Shown here: piece after piece, positions 9,304 to 18,285 of the stretch
Position numbering within the stretch: the first letter of the stretch is position 1
How the letters are laid out: every line of letters begins with the position of its first letter
Origin: Phycisphaeraceae bacterium
Lineage (GTDB): Bacteria; Planctomycetota; Phycisphaerae; Phycisphaerales; UBA1924
Direction: 5' to 3'
NCBI GenBank assembly: GCA_020639195.1
Contig: JACKHB010000006.1
Span: 124,001 to 188,000, forward strand
Length of the DNA stretch: 64,000 bases
Position numbers and translations under genes: made by a program
Notes under the pieces: model-generated
The model's database searches: none
What the model was told of the DNA's origin: nothing
Seen by the model: the letters and a program-made list of their open reading frames with translations, nothing else

Positions 9304-9344
9304 CCTCGCGGGTGGACACTCGGTGTCCCTGACGCGCCGCGAGG
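9304..9344 (+). promoter_or_regulatory. nested inverted repeats in the leader of the pseudokinase gene
   Basis: Outer arms CCTCGCGG (9304-9311) and CCGCGAGG (9337-9344) enclose an inner hairpin GGACAC-TCG-GTGTCC (9314-9328). The structure ends 24 bases before the ATG at 9369, and the outer 3' arm runs into GAGGAG. It could be an RNA leader structure or a DNA operator. Confidence 0.4.
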
Positions 9345-9368
9345 AGTGCGGCTTGGGGAAGACGTGAT

Positions 9369-10190
9369 ATGACGCATGCGGGGAGCCGCGAGTTCTTCGG
9401 TCCCTACCAGCTCGTTCGCCCACTGGAGCCAAGTTCGGTGGCCGAGCGGTGGCTGGCGCTTCACGTGCGATGGCAGTCCAGCCATGTGGTGCATCGACTG
9501 GACGCCTGCCGCGACCGAGGCGAGCGCCGGCGGATGGTGTCCGCGTTCGAGACTGTGGCCGCGCTGAATCATCCCCACATCCTTCGGGTCGAGCAGTTTT
9601 CGTTCGGGGCCCGAGGGTGCGGCTGGCTCGTGACGCCGTACACGGGCAGCCCTGCGGGGCTCTTGACCTTGGCCGGCCTGGTCGAACTCAAGGGTGGTCG
9701 CCTCGGGGAGTTTGAGAGCCAGCGAATGCTGGAGCAGTTGCTCGACGCTTCGGCCTGCGCTCATGAGGCAGGGCATGCAAATGGCCGTCTGGACCCCGGA
9801 GGCGTGCTGGTCGATCGGTCGGGCAGCGTGCTGATTGAGCACTATGGGCTCGCTCCGCTGCTTCTGCGCGACCCGCCCCGCTTTGACGACCTCGCGGGCG
9901 ATGAACTTCGCTCGATCGCCTCGATCGGATATCGCGCCCTGACGGGACTGACCGCCAGCGAGCCGTTGATTCGACCCAGCCGGGTGCTGAAACGGCTGGA
10001 ACGCGGGTGGGATGAATGGTTTGAGACTGCCCTGGATTCAAGCGGGGGATTTGGGTCCATCAGGGACGCGATCGAAGCGCTCCCTACGAACCCGCGTGGG
10101 CAATTGCGGGCAAGGGCGGCCGAGCGAGGCTCTGTTCGCGTGGTGCTTCGCAGGCTCCGGCGCGCGCCCGGATCGCCCCCTTCGGAATAG
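9369..10190 (+). CDS. protein-kinase-fold protein lacking catalytic residues (pseudokinase)
   Basis: The 273-residue product follows the layout of a bacterial Ser/Thr kinase domain: FGPYQLVRPL at the start, AALNHPHILRVEQF for the helix C to beta-4 region, then ACAHEAGHANGRLDPGGVLVD in place of the catalytic loop and VLIEHYGLAP in place of DFG. Every catalytic position seems lost: the VAIK lysine is His (VVHRL), HRDLKPSN has become NGRLDPGG and DFG is EHYG. A regulatory or scaffold role is therefore likelier than phosphotransfer. The C-terminus is basic with no membrane segment. GGGGAAG eight bases before the ATG serves as ribosome site. Confidence 0.75.
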   Translation: MTHAGSREFFGPYQLVRPLEPSSVAERWLALHVRWQSSHVVHRLDACRDRGERRRMVSAFETVAALNHPHILRVEQFSFGARGCGWLVTPYTGSPAGLLTLAGLVELKGGRLGEFESQRMLEQLLDASACAHEAGHANGRLDPGGVLVDRSGSVLIEHYGLAPLLLRDPPRFDDLAGDELRSIASIGYRALTGLTASEPLIRPSRVLKRLERGWDEWFETALDSSGGFGSIRDAIEALPTNPRGQLRARAAERGSVRVVLRRLRRAPGSPPSE

Positions 10191-10211
10191 CGTCCTGCGG
10201 TCTCAGGCTCG

Positions 10212-13200
10212 CTAGCGGATCTCGCGGATCCGGATGTCCTTCCAGCGGACTTCGAGCGGCTCCTGGCGGTCTCCAACGCCGTGGACCTGCAGGGCGATGA
10301 AACCCTCGGGAGTCAGAGAGTCGCGAAGGGAGGCGGCGGCAACGCCGTTGAGCCAAGTCCGAATCTCCGGTCCACGAGCCTCGATCCGCAGTCTGTTCCA
10401 CTGTCCCTGCCGGAAGGCGTCTTGGGCTCTCTCGTTGTGATCGAGCGGGACCAGCCAGCCGCGGCGCGCTTCGTCGTAGATCCCCGCGGTGTATGCCCGT
10501 GTGGAAGGATCGATCTCGATCTGATAGCCGTGTACGCGCCCGTCCTGATACTCCGATCGGCTCTCGCTTCTGATCTGCACACCGGAGTTCAGTTCGGGAT
10601 CAATCATGAATTCGAGTTCCAGCACGAAGTCGCGATAGGTCCGGTTTGTGCAGAGAAACGTGTTCGGCTGATTCGGTCGGGTCCGGCCGACGATGGCTCC
10701 GTCCTGAACGATGTACTCGGCCTCGCCGCCTCGACGCGTCCAGCCATGAAGGCTGGCTCCGTCGAAGAGCGGCTCGAAGCCGGGCGCATCGGGCCCCTCC
10801 CACGCGGAGCGCGGCACGACCCACACGCGGCGGAATCGGATGGGGTTTCCATGATCCTGCAGGACGATGGGGCCGGGGGACGGCCCCTCGGGCTCGCCCG
10901 ACCCCGTCGCGCGATTGACTTCCACGTCGTCTTGAACGAGCACTCCGTTGTGAGTCACGCTCATCCGAGCACTGGACAGCTTCCCACCCGACTCGTCCCA
11001 GCGCGGGGCGGTGAACTCGATCAGATACGTCTGCCACTCACCGGGGCGGCGTGAGACCGCGGCGTCGGGCGGCTTGACGCCATAGATCGCGGCGCATCGA
11101 TCCAGTCCCGGAGCGTCGCCGAAGGAATCGAGAATCTGGGCCTCGTACCGGGCCTGGATGTACACGCCGCTGTTGCCTCGCTGCTGCCCGGTGATCTCGG
11201 GTGGATGGCTGGAGCACGCGAATTCGACAAAGACCGTGCAATCCTGGAATGCGTCGCGCGTCCCGATCGCCCCGGAGCCCGGCCGCACGGTCATGGCGCC
11301 GTCGGCGACGTTCCACGTGACATCGCCTCCGTCGCGGTGCATGAACCCGGATGCATCCTGGCCGTCAAAGATGAGCATCGCGCCCGGTGGTGGCTCTGAA
11401 GCGGCCGGATCGGCGTCAACCCGAAGTGACTGGACGGGCCGCCCATCGGGAAGACGGGCCCGGCACGCAAAGGACCAGTCCCCGCCGCCCTGGGTCACCT
11501 TGAGCAGAAGCGTGTTCCAGCCTGCCCGGAGTGAGACGTTGAAGCGGTCTTCGCCGACCCGAAGCCCGCGCATGGCGTTGTTGGCGTGGACGATCGCTCC
11601 GTTGAGCCAGACCTTGACCCCATCATCGGTTCCGACTTCGAGCCGGACCGTGGTGTCCTCCGGCACATGCAGGCGGGTTCGAACGTAGACGCATGCATCG
11701 GTCGTGGTTCCGAGTGCGGCGTTGAGATTGAATGCGTGTGCGGCATTGGCATGGGTCACGCTCACAGCGCGCCAGATGAGGGCGGGGTCGTCGGGCCGCT
11801 GCTCGGGTGGGAATGCCAGGTCGAAGATCCCCGATCCATTCACACCGTCGCGAGAAAATGGCCCTGCACACTGCCAAGACATCAGGAAGTCCTGATTCCG
11901 CTCGGCGCGATCCCACGCTGCACACGCGGCCGTGCGAATCTCAGATGGACTCTGGAACGTCGCCAGGACCCGCTGGAGGGCGTCGACCGCGAACAGTCGA
12001 TCCTCGGTGGGCATGTCGCCCGAGATGGCGATCACGGCGCGTGCCGCGTCGGGAGCAACGTCGTCATCTTGGACGAGCGTCATCGCCAGGCTGAGGCACT
12101 CGCGCATGGGGACGTGTGCGATGGCCTCAAGAACCTGGCGGCGATCGGCTGCGCTCGCGCAGATCTGCAAGGCGGACTCGAACATCGCCGCCGTCTCCGC
12201 AGCGCTTCTGCCCTGATACATCGCGCTCTGCGAAAGGTACCCCCGAAAGGCCACCTCCCGCTGCTGCGCGTCGGCCGGATCGCGCGCGATTTCGAGCAAT
12301 GTGGCGGCGGGCGAGTCGTCGGGCCAGCTCGCCAGACTCGCGAGCACGGAGGGACCACCGGTGTCCAACTCGCTGATCAGGCGTTGGGACGCGACGGGCC
12401 CGCCCGCATTGCGCAGATCTCGATAGAGCATCATCGAGAGGGCTTGGCTTCGGGGGCGCATCTGGACCTGGTCGAGAGCCTGGATCAGGAATCCGGCTCT
12501 CGCATTGCGATCGGCCACTCGCTCGCACGCCTCGCGAACCGCCATCACGGCGCTGCCCACATCTGTCACGCGTTCGGAATCGATGAACTGAATGATCGAG
12601 GGGATATCGCGGGAGGCCGCGATCGCGCCGAGCGCCTGGAACGCTCTCGAGCGGAGCGGGTCGTCGCCGGACGCGGCGAGCGCGCGGACCGCGGAGAATT
12701 GCGAGGACGCCCGTCGCGCCGCCAGGAGGCCGAGGCATTCGAGCGAGAGGATCGGCCGGTCGGCTGACAGTGACTCGGCGAGGACGGCGTCGACCTCGGC
12801 ATCCCGAAGGCGTTGGAGGGTGTCGCGCGCGGCGCCATGATCAGGATCGGATTCGTCCGATGCGATCGGAAGCAACGCGGCCACGGCGGAGGCGTCGCCG
12901 AGCGTCGCCAGGGCGCCGATCGCCGCAGTGCGTCCGTCGTCGCGGGCGGACGTGAGATATTCAAGGACCGCTGGCGCGGCCTCCGGGTCGCCTCGCTCGA
13001 CAAGCCGCCCGATGAGCGCGGGTTGAAGCGGCAAGGGTGTGGATGCGAGTCGGGAGGCAACCTCGCGGGTAAACGCGATACCTGGGGCCGTCGCGATCAC
13101 TCGGCCCGCCGTAGCGGCCCGGGAAGCATCCAGGCCGCAAAAGTCATCGACGAGGCGGCCGATGACCGAGGCGTCTCCCAGGCGCACGAGTTCGAGGAGC

Positions 13201-13970
13201 GCTCGTGATCTGATGGCGGGCTGCTCCGCGGCGTTGAGCAGCGCGACGCACAGTGACCGGGCGCGGTCGGCGTCTTCTCGTTCCGCCAGTGCGTGCGCGG
13301 CTTCGAGCACCGCCTGGCAAACGTCGGGAAAGTCCGGATGTGCCGCATCCAGCAGCGAGATTCCTTCGACAAGGCGGTCGGCGGTCGCGTGGTCGGCGAT
13401 TCGCGCGAGCGCGATCAGCGCGGCACGCCTGATGGCCGTGTCCCCTCTCTCGCCGGCGGCCTGGAGCGACGCGGCGGCCATCGCATCGCGATGCTCCCCG
13501 ACGTCGTTGATGATCGCGATCAAGGCGTTGCCGCGCGCCGCATCGATCGAGGCGCGGATGGCGGCGGCGGACTCGTCAGAGCCAATGCGATGCAGGGCGC
13601 GCAGCGCCAGTGGACACAGTCGCTCATCGACGAGGCACGAAGCGATCGCGTCGATCTGGGACGGCGCCGAGATCAAGGCCAACTGCCTGAGCACAAAGTC
13701 CTTGGCGTCAAGCGAGGCTTCGGCGGTCAGCACGGGCGCGAGAGCATCAGCCAGGTGTTGCGCGGCGGCGGTGTCGGACGTGGCTCCGGCCACGTGAGCC
13801 TCGATCAGCGCAAGCGGCGCACGGCTGTCGCCGAACTCGTAGTGCGGCAGGGCGGCGATGGATGCCTCAAGGGTCTGTGTCCCCGCCTGCGGCTGGGCGA
13901 GGGAGACTGAGGAGAAGAGCAGTCCCGAAACAATCCCGACGACGAGGCGTCGAAGCTGGAGCGTGCGCAT
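10212..13970 (-). CDS. large exported protein: HEAT repeats, beta-sandwich and two DUF1080 (3-keto-disaccharide hydrolase-like) domains
   Basis: A 1252-residue protein with a signal peptide (LVVGIVSGLLFSSVSLAQP). Residues about 30-680 are HEAT-like helical repeats. About 690-850 is a beta region with TDDGVKVWLNGAIVH, of the kind found in carbohydrate-binding sandwich domains. Two DUF1080 domains follow, from about 860 (AMLIFDGQDASGFM) and 1064 (EPLFDGASLHGWTRRGG). DUF1080 proteins cleave 3-keto-glycosides in characterised systems. The ATG at 13970 lies 3 bases after the stop of the exported oxidoreductase upstream, so the two are probably one operon for a sugar substrate outside the cytoplasm. 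Enzymatic activity is an inference from the fold. Confidence 0.87.
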   Translation of the reverse strand: MRTLQLRRLVVGIVSGLLFSSVSLAQPQAGTQTLEASIAALPHYEFGDSRAPLALIEAHVAGATSDTAAAQHLADALAPVLTAEASLDAKDFVLRQLALISAPSQIDAIASCLVDERLCPLALRALHRIGSDESAAAIRASIDAARGNALIAIINDVGEHRDAMAAASLQAAGERGDTAIRRAALIALARIADHATADRLVEGISLLDAAHPDFPDVCQAVLEAAHALAEREDADRARSLCVALLNAAEQPAIRSRALLELVRLGDASVIGRLVDDFCGLDASRAATAGRVIATAPGIAFTREVASRLASTPLPLQPALIGRLVERGDPEAAPAVLEYLTSARDDGRTAAIGALATLGDASAVAALLPIASDESDPDHGAARDTLQRLRDAEVDAVLAESLSADRPILSLECLGLLAARRASSQFSAVRALAASGDDPLRSRAFQALGAIAASRDIPSIIQFIDSERVTDVGSAVMAVREACERVADRNARAGFLIQALDQVQMRPRSQALSMMLYRDLRNAGGPVASQRLISELDTGGPSVLASLASWPDDSPAATLLEIARDPADAQQREVAFRGYLSQSAMYQGRSAAETAAMFESALQICASAADRRQVLEAIAHVPMRECLSLAMTLVQDDDVAPDAARAVIAISGDMPTEDRLFAVDALQRVLATFQSPSEIRTAACAAWDRAERNQDFLMSWQCAGPFSRDGVNGSGIFDLAFPPEQRPDDPALIWRAVSVTHANAAHAFNLNAALGTTTDACVYVRTRLHVPEDTTVRLEVGTDDGVKVWLNGAIVHANNAMRGLRVGEDRFNVSLRAGWNTLLLKVTQGGGDWSFACRARLPDGRPVQSLRVDADPAASEPPPGAMLIFDGQDASGFMHRDGGDVTWNVADGAMTVRPGSGAIGTRDAFQDCTVFVEFACSSHPPEITGQQRGNSGVYIQARYEAQILDSFGDAPGLDRCAAIYGVKPPDAAVSRRPGEWQTYLIEFTAPRWDESGGKLSSARMSVTHNGVLVQDDVEVNRATGSGEPEGPSPGPIVLQDHGNPIRFRRVWVVPRSAWEGPDAPGFEPLFDGASLHGWTRRGGEAEYIVQDGAIVGRTRPNQPNTFLCTNRTYRDFVLELEFMIDPELNSGVQIRSESRSEYQDGRVHGYQIEIDPSTRAYTAGIYDEARRGWLVPLDHNERAQDAFRQGQWNRLRIEARGPEIRTWLNGVAAASLRDSLTPEGFIALQVHGVGDRQEPLEVRWKDIRIREIR

Positions 13971-13973
13971 GGT

Positions 13974-15269
13974 CTAGAGCCTCCAGGGGCCGCGCATCGG
14001 GCGCGACAGCATGGCCGAAGCGGTGGGATCCCCAGCGATCGTCTCGGTCGGTGGATCCCAGGTGATGGCTCGGCCAAGTTTGAGCGCGATGTTGCCGAGG
14101 TGGGCGATCGAGATGCTTCGATGGGCGTGCTCGATGGGGGCGATCGGGTCGCGCCGCGACCGGACACAGTCGAGGAAGTTCTGATGATGATCGTTCGAGA
14201 TCTCCAGTCGATCCTCTCGCGGCAAGAACACCTCAGACAGCAACGCCTTGGGCTGGGCGTCGATGCGCCCTCGCGTGACGAACACCCAGCCGTCGTCTCC
14301 CACGAAGAGCACCCCGTTCTCGGCGCTGCTCGTGGCGATCAGTTCCACGCCCGAGGCGTAGGTGGCGGTGACGGTGTAGTCGACGGGGGCGTTCCAGAGA
14401 CCATCCTGGGGGTATGTGCCGGTGGCCGAGATTCGCGTTGGACCCGATTCCATCTCCCCGAGGGCCCACTGGCCGATGTCGATGTGATGGGCTCCCCAAT
14501 CGGTCAGCTTGCCGCCCGAGTAATCCAGCAGGTGCCTGAACTCGTAGTGCGTGCGGTGTTCGCAGTACGGTTCCCAGGGAGCCGGGCCGAGCCACATGTC
14601 ATAGTCGAAGCCGTCGGGAACGGGAAAGGGCGGGTGGTTGCCCGTGCGTTCGCCCGCGGGCAGCCCGCAGGTGACGCGCCGAACGCGGCCGATTCGACCA
14701 TTGCGGACCAGTTCGCAGGCGTGGCGGAAGAGCCGATCGGAACGCTGCTGGCTTCCGGTCTGGAACACGCGGCCGTACTGCCGGATGGTGTCGCTCATCA
14801 CGCGGCCCTCGTGGATCGTGAGCGAGAGCGGCTTCTCCCCGTAGATGTCCTTGCCGGCCTTCGCCGCGTGAACCACGTGCAACGAGTGCCAGTGGTCCGG
14901 ACTGCCGACAATGACCGCGTCGATGTCGGGGCGCGCCAGCAGGTCCCGATAGTCGTTGTACGCATCGCACGCGGGCGATGAGTCCCCCGCGGCCCGCCGG
15001 CGCTGCAGAACTTCGGCGCGGGCGGCCTCGCGATGGGAGCGGTCGGGATCCGCGACGGCCAGCGCGATCACTCCCGCCTTGGGCATGAGCGAGGACAGAT
15101 CCGAGCGGCCCATCCCGCCGCAACCGATGAGCCCGAGCGTGACGCGATTGCTTGGGGCCGGCGCCGAGCCCAGCCCGAGCGAACGAGCCCGAACGATTGT
15201 TGGAAACGCCAGGGCGGCGCCGGTCGTCGCCATGAATCGTCGCCGGGACATGCCCGATGGTGAGGTCAT
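13974..15269 (-). CDS. exported Gfo/Idh/MocA-family oxidoreductase (Tat signal)
   Basis: A 431-residue NAD(P)-dependent sugar or inositol dehydrogenase-type protein. MSRRRFMATTGAALAF is a twin-arginine signal; VTLGLIGCGGMGRSDL is the nucleotide-binding GxGxxG of the Rossmann fold, and GEKPLSLTIHEGRVM contains the conserved EKP. The ATG at 15269 is preceded by GAAGGA with good spacing; a second ATG at 15251 starts exactly at the RR motif. The open frame continues upstream without coding character. It precedes the HEAT/DUF1080 gene by 3 bases, and the pair likely oxidises and cleaves a glycoside outside the cytoplasm. Confidence 0.92.
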   Translation of the reverse strand: MTSPSGMSRRRFMATTGAALAFPTIVRARSLGLGSAPAPSNRVTLGLIGCGGMGRSDLSSLMPKAGVIALAVADPDRSHREAARAEVLQRRRAAGDSSPACDAYNDYRDLLARPDIDAVIVGSPDHWHSLHVVHAAKAGKDIYGEKPLSLTIHEGRVMSDTIRQYGRVFQTGSQQRSDRLFRHACELVRNGRIGRVRRVTCGLPAGERTGNHPPFPVPDGFDYDMWLGPAPWEPYCEHRTHYEFRHLLDYSGGKLTDWGAHHIDIGQWALGEMESGPTRISATGTYPQDGLWNAPVDYTVTATYASGVELIATSSAENGVLFVGDDGWVFVTRGRIDAQPKALLSEVFLPREDRLEISNDHHQNFLDCVRSRRDPIAPIEHAHRSISIAHLGNIALKLGRAITWDPPTETIAGDPTASAMLSRPMRGPWRL

Positions 15270-15639
15270 GTGGATCCTTCCTTCGCTGACTTTCGCCACG
15301 CGCCTTCGGAATTGCGCGACGTTCTCGATGCTACCACACGCCGGCCGATCCGAGGACAGGGTGCGTCCGAGTGAGTTCGAGGGCCTTGGGTGCTTCAGCA
15401 GCGAAGAGCACGCTGGATTCGGCCGAATGTTCGCGATATGATTGTATTGCCCCTGAGTCTGTCGCGTGGTTCGACGTCTGTCGAGTTCGAACGCGGGGCG
15501 GCGGGGATCTCGGGCGTCGTGCTCCGATTGCGACGCCACCGATCGTGCCGCGTGGCGGAGAGCGGTCGGCCATCGGCCGACGCTTCGATCGGAACTACAA
15601 CCAGAACCGTCGGCCACTTGCCGGCACAGAGGAGACTGC

Positions 15640-17007
15640 ATGGTTCAGCCTGCCCCTGCCCCGACACGCTATCGCGCGATCACCCGGTCGAATGTGGAGG
15701 GGCTTGGATTCTGGGGTCGGCTCAGGCCGGAGACTCGCGAGGCGATCGAGATCGTCTCGCAGGTGCTGCCGTTTCGAACCAACGAGTACGTCGTCGATGA
15801 ACTGATCGACTGGGAGCAAGTCCCGGACGATCCGATGTTCCAGCTCACTTTCCCGCAGAAGGGGATGCTCGAGGACTCCCACTATCGGCGCGTGCGGGAC
15901 GCGATTTGGTCTGGGGCCGAGAGGGCGGAACTTGACGCGCTCGTCGAGTCCATCCGCCGAGACCTGAATCCCCATCCGGCCGGGCAGATGACACTCAACG
16001 TGCCGACCCTCGACGGTGAGCCCGTGTCGGGCATGCAGCACAAGTACTCGGAGACCGTGCTGTTCTTTCCCAGCCACGGCCAGACCTGCCACGCCTATTG
16101 CACGTTCTGCTTCCGTTGGGCGCAGTTTGTCGGCCTCGAGGATCTGAAGTTCGCGAACAAGGAAGCGGACGATCTTGCCCGGTATCTGCGGGCGCATCCA
16201 GAGGTCTCGGACGTGCTGTTTACCGGCGGGGATCCGATGATCATGAAGTCCCGGGTGTTCGAGCGATACGTCGCTCCGCTGTTGGACATCGAGACCGTGC
16301 GGACCATCCGAATCGGCACCAAGGCGCCCGCCTATTGGCCCCAGCGGTTCACGACGGACGATGACGCCGACGAGCTGATGCGGCTCTTCGAGCGGATCGT
16401 TCAGAGCGGACGGCACCTTGCGCTGATGGCGCACCTGTCGCATCCGGTGGAACTCTCGACCGAGCGAGCGCAGCTGGCGATCCGCCGGATTCGAGCCACT
16501 GGCGCCAACGTCCGCATGCAGAGCCCGGTGGTGCGTCACGTCAATGACAATCCCGACGCGTGGGTGGACCTCTGGACCTCCGGCGTGGCGCTAGGGGCGA
16601 TTCCGTACTACATGTTCGTCGAGCGGGACACCGGCGCCCGGGGCTACTTTGAGATGCCGCTTGAGCGCTGCTGGAACATCTTCCGCGAGGCCTACCAGCG
16701 GGTCAGCGGAATGGCCCGGACCGTGCGAGGTCCGAGTATGTCGTGTCTCCCCGGCAAGTGCCACATCCTGGGCGTCACGAATATCGGTGGGCGGCGGGCG
16801 TTCTGTCTGCAGTTCCTGCAGCACCGGGACGCGAGCCTCGTGCGCCAGCCTTTCTTCGCCGCGTATGACCCGAGGGCGACCTGGTTCGACAAGCTGCGGC
16901 CGCTGACGGCCAGCGATGAGCCCTACTTCGCCATGCCCGGCGTCGAGACTCGTCTGACTGGTGTGACGGTCGGGGCGAGCGATGCTTCCACGATCGATGA
17001 CGACTAG
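15640..17007 (+). CDS. KamA-family radical SAM protein (lysine 2,3-aminomutase-like)
   Basis: A 455-residue radical S-adenosylmethionine protein. The iron-sulfur motif C-x3-C-x2-C is HGQTCHAYCTFCFRW (Cys150, 154, 157), followed by DVLFTGGDPMIMKS and TIRIGTKAPAYWP, all typical of the lysine/glutamate 2,3-aminomutase branch. The PLP-lysine motif PGGGGK of known lysine aminomutases is absent; SCLPGKCHILGV occupies that region. It may be an aminomutase of different specificity or an enzyme without PLP. The ATG at 15640 has GAGGAGA upstream. It ends directly against the convergent MFS gene with no gap. Confidence 0.88.
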   Translation: MVQPAPAPTRYRAITRSNVEGLGFWGRLRPETREAIEIVSQVLPFRTNEYVVDELIDWEQVPDDPMFQLTFPQKGMLEDSHYRRVRDAIWSGAERAELDALVESIRRDLNPHPAGQMTLNVPTLDGEPVSGMQHKYSETVLFFPSHGQTCHAYCTFCFRWAQFVGLEDLKFANKEADDLARYLRAHPEVSDVLFTGGDPMIMKSRVFERYVAPLLDIETVRTIRIGTKAPAYWPQRFTTDDDADELMRLFERIVQSGRHLALMAHLSHPVELSTERAQLAIRRIRATGANVRMQSPVVRHVNDNPDAWVDLWTSGVALGAIPYYMFVERDTGARGYFEMPLERCWNIFREAYQRVSGMARTVRGPSMSCLPGKCHILGVTNIGGRRAFCLQFLQHRDASLVRQPFFAAYDPRATWFDKLRPLTASDEPYFAMPGVETRLTGVTVGASDASTIDDD

Positions 17008-18255
17008 CTAGCTCGCACGGTCTGGTCCGCGCGCAGGATGCTGACTCCGCGCTCGCCGATACCATCGGACGATCGTGACCCCGCCGGCCAGCAGCACGAG
17101 CCACACGAGCGCGATCGTGGCTGTCTCGTCACGCAGCGAGGTCGATCGCCCGAGCCCCAGGCCCAGCAGTGAAACGCCCGGCCCGAGCGCGTACCCGGCG
17201 CCGATCAGCGCCTCGTGCGTGCCTCCGGCATCAACGCTCGCGCTGCCCACGCTCATCGCGTAGTACAGCGCGGCGTAGTAGATGACGCCCAGGCCCGCCC
17301 CCAACGTCAGAAACCCGAGCGCCATGGTCCAGACGCCCCACGACGCCACGATCACCGCGAATCCAGCGCCCATCGCGGCGCCGCCGGCCAGCAGCGTGCC
17401 CCAGCGACCATGCCAAAACGCGGTGCGCCAGAGCGCGGCCATGGCCAGGACGCGTGCGAGCATCCAGGTGGCCACGAGGGGTGTCTGCGCGGAGAACTCC
17501 GCGCCCAGGATGCGCAGGCGCGTGATCCCCACCGAAGCGACCAGGAACGGCAGGAGTGGCGACATCGCGGCCGTCACCAGGTAGCTGATCATCAACAGCA
17601 CGCGTGCTCCGCGCAGCAGCGCGGGATACTCCGGCAAGACATGACGAGTCCTCTCCTGGGAATCGTGCGGAGCCGGACTGGTCGGAAGGCGGAACAGTGG
17701 GACCAGCGCGAGCAGATTGCACAGCGCGACGAGCCCGAACGCGCCCCGCGGCATCGTGACCAGAAATGGCGCGATCGCCAGCATCGCCAAGACCACGCAC
17801 GATGCCCAGGTGATGTTCCAGACGCCGATCGCGCGGCGCATTGCCTGGCCGTGGCGTCCTGCGCTCGTATAGCTCTCGATCGTCGGCCAGAGCAGGGACG
17901 AGAGCACGCTGACCAGCATCGCCGTGACCCACACGGCCACGTCAGATTCGATGAACGCGGGCACCGACGTGAGTCCGCCCAGCCCCAGGAGGACCGTACC
18001 CAGGACGGACCTTGCGCTGGCCCGTCTCTCCAGACGTCGGAGTGCTCTACCGGCCAGGGACGCGCCGGCCACGTAGACCGCACCGCATGCCAATGCCAGA
18101 GCGAGCGTTCCGCCCCGCTGGTAGCCAAACTCCTCGGTCATGATGAACGGGACGCCGTGCCAGAACACCCCCGTCCCCATCGAGGCCAGCGCGGAAAGGG
18201 CCAGGACGGCGCTCAGTGGCGCCGCGCCCGTCTCCGACCTGCCGGCGAGGCCCAT
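17008..18255 (-). CDS. MFS-type membrane transporter
   Basis: A 415-residue protein with about twelve hydrophobic segments, from ALSAVLALSALASMGTGVF to TIALVWLVLLAGGVTIV, arranged like a major facilitator permease. I recognise no substrate-specific motif. TACCCT stands 7 nt before the ATG at 18255 and there is no ribosome binding site. The stop codons of this gene and the radical SAM gene are adjacent, so no terminator fits between them. Confidence 0.78.
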   Translation of the reverse strand: MGLAGRSETGAAPLSAVLALSALASMGTGVFWHGVPFIMTEEFGYQRGGTLALALACGAVYVAGASLAGRALRRLERRASARSVLGTVLLGLGGLTSVPAFIESDVAVWVTAMLVSVLSSLLWPTIESYTSAGRHGQAMRRAIGVWNITWASCVVLAMLAIAPFLVTMPRGAFGLVALCNLLALVPLFRLPTSPAPHDSQERTRHVLPEYPALLRGARVLLMISYLVTAAMSPLLPFLVASVGITRLRILGAEFSAQTPLVATWMLARVLAMAALWRTAFWHGRWGTLLAGGAAMGAGFAVIVASWGVWTMALGFLTLGAGLGVIYYAALYYAMSVGSASVDAGGTHEALIGAGYALGPGVSLLGLGLGRSTSLRDETATIALVWLVLLAGGVTIVRWYRRARSQHPARGPDRAS

Positions 18256-18262
18256 GGGGGCA

Positions 18263-18268
18263 AGGGTA
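18263..18268 (-). promoter_or_regulatory. -10-like hexamer TACCCT, 7 nt before start
   Basis: TACCCT on the minus strand ends 7 nt before the ATG at 18255. Same arrangement as the other TA(C/G)nnT hexamers. Confidence 0.45.
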
Positions 18269-18285
18269 CGCGAACGCCCGTTCCG

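Noticed and set aside
15270..15641. Upstream extension of the exported oxidoreductase frame
   Set aside because: Arg/Ser-rich, no homology, and it would bury the Tat signal; the site at 15269 has a good ribosome binding site.
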